A stretch of 64,000 nucleotides of DNA from Thiocapsa rosea (GTDB lineage: Bacteria > Pseudomonadota > Gammaproteobacteria > Chromatiales > Chromatiaceae), in assembly GCF_003634315.1 (NCBI RefSeq), contig NZ_RBXL01000001.1:5250501-5314500 (forward strand), in the 5' to 3' direction. The position numbers were made by a program, and so were the translations under genes. A model generated the notes under the pieces. The model made no database searches. It was given only the letters and a program-made list of their open reading frames with translations, and had not been told where the DNA came from. This document shows positions 57,375 through 64,000 of this stretch, piece after piece. Numbering within the stretch: position 1 is the first letter of the stretch; each line of letters begins with the position of its first letter.

Positions 57375-59894
57375 ATGGAACAACTGCCGATCGAGCCCGT
57401 TCTCGACGACCTGCGCGCCGCGCTGCGTCGCGGTCACGCCGTGCTCCAAGCGCCGACCGGCTCGGGCAAATCCACGCGGGTTCCGCTCGCCTTGCTCGAC
57501 GAAGACTGGCTCGGTGCCGGCCGCATTCTCATGCTGCAACCTCGCCGGCCGGCGGCACGCATGATCGCCGCGCGGATGGCCGCGCTGCTGGGCGAGCCGC
57601 TCGGGGAACGCGTCGGCTACCAGATCCGCTTCGAGCGCCGGATCGGCCCGCGCAGCCGCATCGAGGTCATCACAGAGGGCATCCTGACCCGACGCATCCA
57701 GTCCGATCCGACGCTCGAAGGGGTCGGACTCCTGGTGTTCGACGAGTTCCACGAACGCAGTCTGCAATCGGACCTGGGGCTCGCACTCGCGTTGGACCTG
57801 GTCGCCGGTCTTCGCCCGGATCTGCGGCTGCTGCTGATGTCCGCGACCCTCGACACCAAGCCGCTGGCCGGGCTCTTGGGCAATGCGGCCGTCATCCGCG
57901 GCGAGGGACGGAGCTTTCCCGTCGAGGTCCATTATGCCGAGCGCGCATCCGGCCCCGATACGGTCGCTGCGGTGATCTCGGGCGTGCGTTCGGCGCTTGC
58001 GAGCCATCCGGGCGACATTCTGGCATTCCTTCCCGGCACGGGCGAGATCAATCGCTGTGTTGCGCGGCTGCGTGAGTTGCTGGACGAGCGAACCCGGATC
58101 CTGCCGCTGCACGGCAGTCTCCCGACGGAGGAGCAGGAAAAGGCCCTGGTCCAGAACACGGGGCCAGAGCGCCGCGTGCTCGTCTCGACCGATATTGCCG
58201 AGACCAGCCTGACGATCCCGGGTATCCAGGTCGTAATCGACAGCGGCCTGAGCCGCAAGCCGCGCTTCGATCCGGGCTCCGGGCTCACACGCTTGGTGAC
58301 CGAGCCCATCGCGCGCGCTTCCGCCGAGCAACGCGCCGGGCGCGCCGGGCGGTTGGGGCCGGGTGTCTGCTATCGGCTCTGGACCCGCGCGCAGGAGCAA
58401 GGTCGGCCCGAGCATCGAACGCCCGAGATCCTTCAGGCCGATCTGACATCGCTCGTCTTGGAGCTGCGCCTCTGGGGCGTGGCGGATCCGAGCGGACTGC
58501 GTTGGGTCGATCCGCCGCCCGGCCCGACATGGGAGGCCGCCGTCGTACTCCTGACGCGCCTCCGCGCACTGGATTCACGCGGCGCCATCGCCCCGCTCGG
58601 CCGGCGGATGGCGGAGCTGCCGGTCCATCCGCGACTAGCCGTGATGCTGCTCGGCGCCGCCGAGTCGGCCCGCGGCGACGCCGCCGATCTCTGCGCGCTG
58701 ATCACCGAGCGCGACCCGTTGCTCGATACGCCCAGACGACGCCGCCCAGCCGATTTGGGTCTGCGTCTGCAAGCCCTGCACGCCTGGCGTGAACGGCGCT
58801 CGGTGCCGGGGGCCGATCCACGTCGGCTCGCCGCCGCGGATCGGGTCTCGCAACAGTTGCAGGGGCTGACGCGAAAGGCCCAAACCGGATCCGCTGGGCC
58901 GGGATCGGCTCGGTCGACTGCCGAGCTGCTCGCACTCGCCTACCCGGAGCGCATCGCACAGCGCCGCGAGGGCACCGACGGGCGTTATCGTCTGGCCGGA
59001 GGCTCCGGTGCGCTCTTGCCTCAGGACGACGCCTTGGGGATCCATCCCTATCTGGTCATCGCCAGCCTCGACGCAGGGGGCGCGGACGGCCGGATCCAGT
59101 CGGCGCTCCCCATTGCCGAGTCCGAGATCCGCGCGTGCTTCGCCGAGCGGATCGAGGTGAGCCGCCGCCTGTCCTGGGACACTCAGCGCGAGGCGGTGGC
59201 CGCCCGTGCCGTCGAGCGTCTGGAGGCCATCACCCTGCGGGCGCAGCCGGTGCCTTTGGAGGCGATGGACGATGTCGCTGGCATCCTGCTCGAACAGATC
59301 GCGACCCGATTCGACCAGGCGTTCGCTTGGAGCGATGCCGCGCTCCAATTCATCGACCGTGTCGCCCTGATGCGCCGACTCGAGCCCGAGGGCGACTGGC
59401 CGGATCTCTCGCCCGAGGCCCTGCGTGCGGATCTCCATGTCTGGCTGGCGCCCTATCTGAGCGGGATGTCGCGGCTCGTGCAGACCCAAAAGCTCGACCT
59501 CATGCCGATCCTGGCCGCGCGACTCGACTGGGGTCAGCGACAGCGCCTCGACAGCGAGGCACCGACCCGGATCGAGACCCCGGCAGGCCGCGAGCGCGCG
59601 ATCGACTATTGCGTCGGCGAGACCCCGATCCTCGCAGTCCAACTGCAGGAGCTCTTCGGCCTCGCCGAGACCCCGCGAATCGGTCGCGGGCGCGTCCCAC
59701 TGCTCCTGCACCTGCTCTCGCCCGCGCGTCGCCCGATCCAGGTCACCCAAGATCTCGCCGGTTTTTGGGCGCGGGGTTACGCGGAGGTCCGCAAGGAGCT
59801 GCGCGGGCGCTACCCCAAACACGCCTGGCCCGAGGATCCGACACGGGCGACACCCGTCGCGGGTGTCCGTCGCCCGCGCCGGGCCGAAGGCTGA
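57375..59894 (+). CDS. hrpB: ATP-dependent helicase HrpB
   Basis: An 839-residue DEAH/RHA-like helicase. Motif I is GSGKST (about residue 33), motif II DEFH (about 122), and motif III SATLD. Motif VI is AEQRAGRAGR. The HrpB C-terminal domain (WARGYAEVRKELRGRYPKHAWPEDP) is complete. Full family length. RNA helicase activity is inferred; the cellular role is poorly known. Confidence 0.96.
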   Translation: MEQLPIEPVLDDLRAALRRGHAVLQAPTGSGKSTRVPLALLDEDWLGAGRILMLQPRRPAARMIAARMAALLGEPLGERVGYQIRFERRIGPRSRIEVITEGILTRRIQSDPTLEGVGLLVFDEFHERSLQSDLGLALALDLVAGLRPDLRLLLMSATLDTKPLAGLLGNAAVIRGEGRSFPVEVHYAERASGPDTVAAVISGVRSALASHPGDILAFLPGTGEINRCVARLRELLDERTRILPLHGSLPTEEQEKALVQNTGPERRVLVSTDIAETSLTIPGIQVVIDSGLSRKPRFDPGSGLTRLVTEPIARASAEQRAGRAGRLGPGVCYRLWTRAQEQGRPEHRTPEILQADLTSLVLELRLWGVADPSGLRWVDPPPGPTWEAAVVLLTRLRALDSRGAIAPLGRRMAELPVHPRLAVMLLGAAESARGDAADLCALITERDPLLDTPRRRRPADLGLRLQALHAWRERRSVPGADPRRLAAADRVSQQLQGLTRKAQTGSAGPGSARSTAELLALAYPERIAQRREGTDGRYRLAGGSGALLPQDDALGIHPYLVIASLDAGGADGRIQSALPIAESEIRACFAERIEVSRRLSWDTQREAVAARAVERLEAITLRAQPVPLEAMDDVAGILLEQIATRFDQAFAWSDAALQFIDRVALMRRLEPEGDWPDLSPEALRADLHVWLAPYLSGMSRLVQTQKLDLMPILAARLDWGQRQRLDSEAPTRIETPAGRERAIDYCVGETPILAVQLQELFGLAETPRIGRGRVPLLLHLLSPARRPIQVTQDLAGFWARGYAEVRKELRGRYPKHAWPEDPTRATPVAGVRRPRRAEG

Positions 59895-59973
59895 CGGGAG
59901 ACACAACGAGCCTTTTTCCGGAAAAGGATCTACCGGCAGAGCCGGAACCAGGAAAAGTGGTCGAAGGATCTAC

Positions 59974-60044
59974 TCGTTGTCGTTGTCGTTGTCGTTGTCG
60001 TGTTCGTCGTCCGGAATCCGATTACGACAACGACAACGACAACG
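59974..60044. repeat. GTTGTC-hexamer hairpin
   Basis: The left arm (59974-60001) has four GTTGTC units; the right arm (60024-60044) has three complementary units. The loop is about 22 nt. Paralogous to 48987. Confidence 0.9.
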
Positions 60045-60200
60045 AAGAATTCTGCGACGGTTTGCTCAAGACTTACGGCGTAGGGGACTAACGAGCACGA
60101 TCGTCAAGGCCGTCAAGACCTTGCATGAAGCACGAAGCGGTCAACTGCCGGATCTAGGTTCAAACACCTTGGGCGGCGAAAGACCGCTGCGCGGCCGGTA

Positions 60201-60206
60201 TATACT
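60201..60206 (+). promoter_or_regulatory. Candidate -10 box for rlmKL
   Basis: TATACT within GGTATATACTGCG, similar to the tRNA-Leu -10 context (GGTATACTGCG). The -35 is unclear. Confidence 0.35.
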
Positions 60207-60241
60207 GCGTGACCCGATCCCCCGACGACCTGCCGCCCAAG

Positions 60242-62455
60242 ATGCCCCAGCACACCTTCTTCGCCTCCGCACCCAAGCATATGGGAAGTCTACTCGCGGA
60301 GGAGCTGGCTCGACTCGGCCTTCAGGGGGCGGTCGAGGCGCGCGGCGGGGCACGGTTCGTCGGCGAGGTGCAAGACGCCTATCGGGCGTGTCTCTGGTCG
60401 CGGGTCGCCAACCGCATCCTGCTGCCGCTCGCACAGTTTCCGGCGGCGGGACCGGACGAGCTCTACGCCGGGGCGGAGGAGATCCACTGGGAAGAGCATC
60501 TCTCGCCCGAGAGCACCTTCGCCATTCAGCTCGACGGCATCGTGAAGGGCGTCACGCACGGGCAGTATGCCGCCCTGCGGGTCAAGGATGCGATCGCCGA
60601 TCGTTTCACCCGTCTCCTGGGTTACCGGCCGAATGTGGATGCCCAGTCGCCGGACCTTCAGATCCATGTCTATGTCCATCAGGATCAGGCATCGGTCAGC
60701 ATCGATCTGTCCGGTACATCCCTGCACCGACGCGGCTACCGCAGCGAGGGCACCTCGGCGCCGCTGAAGGAGAATCTCGCCGCCGCCATCCTGCTGCGCG
60801 CGGGTTGGCCCGCTATCGCGGCCGAGGGAGGCGCCTTGCTCGATCCCATGTGCGGCTCCGGGACACTCGTCATCGAAGGGGCTCTGATCGCGGCGGACAT
60901 CGCACCGGGTCTGTTGCGCGAGCGTTTCGGGTTCATGGGCTGGCTGCAGCACGACCCGGCGGCCTGGCAGCGGCTGCTCGACGAGGCCGAAATCCGGCGC
61001 AGCGCCGGGCTGCAACGTCTCGGCTCGCTGCGCGGCTACGATCAGGACCCGCGCGCCATCCGCATCGCGATCGAAGACCTGGCGCGGGCCGGACTGGCCG
61101 GTCTCGCGCACTTCGAGCGACGCGAGCTGGCCGACTGCCGGCCGGGTCGAGACGACGACCGCGGTCTCGTGGTGGTGAACCCACCCTACGGCGAGCGGCT
61201 CGGCTCCGATGCCGAGCTGCCTGCGCTTCACGCGCGCCTGGGATCGGTACTCAAGGAACGCTTCGAAGGCTGGCGCGCCGCACTCTTCACCGGCAGCCCG
61301 GACCTCGGCAAGCACATGGGCCTGCGCGCACACCGGATTCACCACCTCTACAACGGCCCGATCGAATGCCAGCTGCTGCACTTTCGGATCGAGTCGAGCG
61401 ATTTCGTGACCAATCGGCCGCGCACGCTCGAGCCGACCGAGCGCAGCGACGGCGCGACCATGTTCGCCAACCGGCTCGCGAAGAATCTCAAGGCGCTCGG
61501 CAAATGGCGCCGCAAGGAGCAGATCGACTGCTTTCGGGCCTACGACGCGGATCTCCCCGAGTACGCGGTGGCCGTGGATGTCTACGAAGGGGAGCCTGAA
61601 GGCGATACGCCGCAGCGTTGGGTGCATGTGCAGGAGTACGCCGCGCCGACGAGCGTCGACCCCAAACGCGCCCGCCACCGGCTGCGCGAGGCATTGAGCG
61701 TCATTCCGGAGGTGCTGGAGATCCCGGAATCACGGATGTTCTTCAAGGTCCGCCGACCGCAGAAGGGCAACGCCCAGTACGAGCGGCTCGCCGAGACGCG
61801 CCGCTTTCACGCGGTCAAGGAGGGCGGACTCAAATTCCTGGTCAACTTCGAGGACTATCTGGACACCGGGCTCTTCCTGGATCATCGCGACATTCGCCGC
61901 ATGATCGGCGAACTGGCCGAGGGCAAGAGCGTCCTCAATCTCTTCGCCTACACGGGAACAGCGACGGTCTATGCCGCCAACGGCGGCGCGGCCCGCACCA
62001 CGACGGTGGACATGTCCCGGACCTATCTGGACTGGGCGCGCGATAATCTCGCGCTGAACGCGATCCCGATGCAGCGCCATGAACTGGTTCAGGCGGACTG
62101 TCTGCAGTGGCTGGAAGAGGCCGCCGGCAAACGCCAATACGACCTCATTTTTTTGGATCCTCCCAGCTTCTCGACCTCCAAGCGGATGACGGAGACGCTC
62201 GACATCCAGCGCGACCATGTCGGCCTGATTCGAGCCACCACCCGGCTGCTCAAGCCGGGCGGTCTGCTGGTGTTTTCGAACAATCTGCGCCGGTTTCGGC
62301 TGTACGCGGAGGATCTGGCGGATCTCGAGATCCAGGATATCAGCCGCGAGACCATCCCTCGCGACTTTGCCCGCAACCCGCGGATCCACCAATGTTGGCG
62401 CATCACCAAGCCTAGGTCGCCGTTCCCGCCGACCGATCCGCTCAGCTGTCGGTGA
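60242..62455 (+). CDS. rlmL: Bifunctional 23S rRNA methyltransferase RlmKL
   Basis: A 737-residue fused enzyme that methylates G2445 (N2, RlmL half) and G2069 (N7, RlmK half). It has a THUMP domain (about 50-155), then DPMCGSGTLVIEGAL and NPPYGERLG (about 313) of RlmL. The RlmK half has VLNLFAYTGTATVYAANGG and LDPPSFSTSKRM (about 638). Full length. GTG 60209 is an 11-residue-longer alternative start. Confidence 0.96.
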   Translation: MPQHTFFASAPKHMGSLLAEELARLGLQGAVEARGGARFVGEVQDAYRACLWSRVANRILLPLAQFPAAGPDELYAGAEEIHWEEHLSPESTFAIQLDGIVKGVTHGQYAALRVKDAIADRFTRLLGYRPNVDAQSPDLQIHVYVHQDQASVSIDLSGTSLHRRGYRSEGTSAPLKENLAAAILLRAGWPAIAAEGGALLDPMCGSGTLVIEGALIAADIAPGLLRERFGFMGWLQHDPAAWQRLLDEAEIRRSAGLQRLGSLRGYDQDPRAIRIAIEDLARAGLAGLAHFERRELADCRPGRDDDRGLVVVNPPYGERLGSDAELPALHARLGSVLKERFEGWRAALFTGSPDLGKHMGLRAHRIHHLYNGPIECQLLHFRIESSDFVTNRPRTLEPTERSDGATMFANRLAKNLKALGKWRRKEQIDCFRAYDADLPEYAVAVDVYEGEPEGDTPQRWVHVQEYAAPTSVDPKRARHRLREALSVIPEVLEIPESRMFFKVRRPQKGNAQYERLAETRRFHAVKEGGLKFLVNFEDYLDTGLFLDHRDIRRMIGELAEGKSVLNLFAYTGTATVYAANGGAARTTTVDMSRTYLDWARDNLALNAIPMQRHELVQADCLQWLEEAAGKRQYDLIFLDPPSFSTSKRMTETLDIQRDHVGLIRATTRLLKPGGLLVFSNNLRRFRLYAEDLADLEIQDISRETIPRDFARNPRIHQCWRITKPRSPFPPTDPLSCR

Positions 62456-64000
62456 GGTTGCTCACCGCGTCGTTGCCGGTCTGCTCGATCATGACGATCT
62501 CGACGCGCCGATTCTCGCGTCGCCCCCGATCGGTCGCGTTGTCGGCGATCGGCCGTTCGGCACCATAGCCCTCGGTGCTGAGTCGGCCGGGATCCACCCC
62601 GCGCTCGATCAGAGCCTGCATGACCGATTCCGCACGCTGCCGAGACAGGGCCTGATTGATCTCCGGGTTGCCCAGGCTGTCCGTGTGCCCGGCGATCTTC
62701 GCCTTCAGGTCGGATCTTGCTGCAAGCATCTCGGCGATACGGTCGAGCATCGGCAGCGCGCCTGCCGGCAGAACGGCGCTGCCGCTCGGGAACCGAAGCT
62801 CCTCCCCGCCGAGGTTGACCACAATGCCCTCCGGGGTGATTCGTCCGCCGACCTCGGCCGCACCTTCATAAAGCGTGCGTAACCGTGTGATCGACTCCTT
62901 GGCTTCGGCCAGCTCGTGCGCATGCTCCGTTGCCGCAGCCTGCTTGCGTGCCCGCAGATCCGCGGCGGCGGCGTCCGACTCGGCGAGCATTGCCCGCAAG
63001 GCATCCATTTCCTCCGTCAAGGCAGCGATCTGCGACTCGGACTCGGTGTCCGCTAAGGCGGCGTCGCGCTGCGCGCGGACCACGCCAAGCTGCTGCTGCA
63101 GGGCGACGCGCTCCTGATCGAGTCTTGCTCCGGCGGCCCGGAGCGCCGCTGCGCGCTCTTCGTCCAGCTTGGCGATCTGCCTCTCGGCTTCGGCCGCAAC
63201 GGCATCGCGCTGCCCACGAACTACGGCAAGCTGTTGCTGCAGGGCGGTGCGCTCTTGATCGAGCCTCGCCCCGGCAGCCCGCAGGACCGCGGCCCGTTCA
63301 TCCGACAGCTTGGCGAGCTGCCCCTGCGCCTCGGCCGAAACCGAATCGCGCTGCCCACGAACCACCGCAAGCTGCTGCTGCAGGGCGGTGCGCTCCTGAT
63401 CGAGCCTCGCGCCTGCAGCCCGAAGAGCCGCAGCCCGCTCTTCGCCCAGCTTCGCGATCTGCAACTCGGCCTCGGCCGCAACCGCATGACGCTGAGCGCG
63501 AACCACCGCAAGCTGTTGCTGCAGCGCGGTACGCTCCTGATCGAGCCTCGCCCCGGCAGCCCTCAGAGCCGCCGCTCGCTCTGCGGTCAATTTGGCGGCC
63601 TGCATCTGCGAATCGGCCGCGACCGCATCGCGCTGCCCGCGAACCACCGCAAGCTGTTGCTGCAGAGCAATCCGCTCCTGCTGCAACCTGGCATCCGCAG
63701 CCGCGCGATCCCCCTCGCCTTGACTCAGTGTCGCTGCATGCCGGCGATCGCGTTCGGCGATCTCGGTCTCGGCTTCGGCGATCGCGGCGTCGCGCTGCGA
63801 GCGAACGCTCTCCAGTTCTTGAAGCAGTGCAGTGCGCTCGGTTTCGGCTAGTCCGGCGTCCGACGCGACAGCAGGCTCAAGCGCTGGTTCGAGCGCGACC
63901 TCCGCCACGTCCTCCTGCATCGGCGCCTGCGTGTCATCCAGTGCCGCAATCAGCGCGCTTTCCGCACCCGGCTCCGCAAGCGCAAGCACCGCCGGCTCCT
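62442..64000 (-). CDS. Coiled-coil OmpA-family protein (partial at window edge)
   Basis: The frame is open to the window end, so the N-terminus is missing. The visible part has an acidic Ala/Glu stretch, then about five 47-residue coiled-coil repeats (ARLDQERTALQQQLAVVR, then AKL.EERAAALRAAG). The C-terminal OmpA domain has the signature AGHTDSLGNPEINQALSRQRAESV. It is probably an outer- or inner-membrane-anchored peptidoglycan spacer. It converges with rlmKL, with 14 nt overlapping at the 3' ends. Confidence 0.88.
   Translation of the reverse strand, partial: EPAVLALAEPGAESALIAALDDTQAPMQEDVAEVALEPALEPAVASDAGLAETERTALLQELESVRSQRDAAIAEAETEIAERDRRHAATLSQGEGDRAAADARLQQERIALQQQLAVVRGQRDAVAADSQMQAAKLTAERAAALRAAGARLDQERTALQQQLAVVRAQRHAVAAEAELQIAKLGEERAAALRAAGARLDQERTALQQQLAVVRGQRDSVSAEAQGQLAKLSDERAAVLRAAGARLDQERTALQQQLAVVRGQRDAVAAEAERQIAKLDEERAAALRAAGARLDQERVALQQQLGVVRAQRDAALADTESESQIAALTEEMDALRAMLAESDAAAADLRARKQAAATEHAHELAEAKESITRLRTLYEGAAEVGGRITPEGIVVNLGGEELRFPSGSAVLPAGALPMLDRIAEMLAARSDLKAKIAGHTDSLGNPEINQALSRQRAESVMQALIERGVDPGRLSTEGYGAERPIADNATDRGRRENRRVEIVMIEQTGNDAVSNLTDS
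63085..63700 (-). repeat. Five tandem 141-bp coding repeats
   Basis: The motif GCTGTTGCTGCAG (plus strand) recurs at about 63090, 63231, 63372, 63513 and 63654, spaced exactly 141 bp (47 codons). The inner units are most alike, which suggests recent unequal exchange. Confidence 0.93.

Larger units (their letters stand above)
59895..60241. other. hrpB-rlmKL intergenic region
   Basis: It contains the CCTTTTTCCGGAAAAGG inverted repeat (about 59920-59938), the hexamer hairpin and a probable promoter near 60201. No gene is seen. Confidence 0.45.

Overview
The window is GC-rich, gene-dense bacterial chromosome. Several long gene runs follow the standard gammaproteobacterial order: lepA / lepB-DUF4845-rnc-era-recO-pdxJ, and leuCD-leuB-asd-fimV-truA-trpFBA-accD-folC-dedD-cvpA-purF-metZ. 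These runs, an orphan CsoS1D-type carboxysome shell protein, and the abundance of long palindromic intergenic repeats suggest a purple sulfur bacterium (Chromatiales/Chromatiaceae). That placement is inference; no marker rRNA is present.

Layout. 1-3.5 kb: a DUF815 AAA+ ATPase joined in frame to a GCS-like amidoligase, an overlapping class-I glutamine-amidotransferase-like hydrolase, and an OmpA-domain protein with a 4 x 19-residue repeat. 3.5-8.3 kb: ychF, manC, an inositol-monophosphatase-family enzyme and a Sel1 protein. 8.4-9.8 kb: tRNA-Leu(CAA) with its terminator, a decayed DUF262/DUF4268 gene and an intact DUF4258/DUF2283 toxin-antitoxin-like pair, which together look like an accessory island. 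9.9-12.5 kb (minus strand): a tightly packed trio of a GlgC homologue lacking its catalytic signatures, an EndoIII-superfamily glycosylase and a CsoS1D-like shell protein. 12.9-19.5 kb: the lep/rnc/era cluster. 20-24 kb: YqhD-type alcohol dehydrogenase, pirin and azoreductase, with a divergent LysR regulator. 24-29.8 kb: mtgA, an NDUFA9-like epimerase, an SDR without its catalytic Tyr, an HPF-like protein, a stretch with two candidate small RNAs, a Nei/MutM-type glycosylase and a lipoprotein. 30-33.8 kb: a minor pilin operon (pilE-fimT-pilW-pilX-pilV) without pilY1. 34-52.4 kb: the metZ-to-leuC biosynthetic supercluster on the minus strand. 52.4-64 kb: a phosphoesterase, srkA-like kinase, alpha/beta hydrolase, DUF4342 protein, hrpB, rlmKL and the 3' part of a coiled-coil OmpA-family gene cut by the window edge.

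The most striking non-genic feature is an interspersed palindromic repeat system. Two hairpin modules, B (about 86 bp, ends AAACCGCGCC/GGCGCGGTTT) and A (about 84 bp, ends AAACCGCGTCC/GGACGCGGTTT), occur alone or as a fixed-order B-linker-A composite of about 193 bp with an AT-rich centre. There are seven full composites plus solo, truncated and variant copies, all intergenic. In at least six genes the terminal TAA/TGA of the repeat is the stop codon, and a repeat remnant encodes the C-terminus of LeuD. Smaller repeat families (TAGGGTGGAC palindromes, GTTGTC-hexamer hairpins, heptamer tandem arrays) share the same intergenic spaces. No CRISPR array, rRNA gene, prophage or intact transposase was seen.
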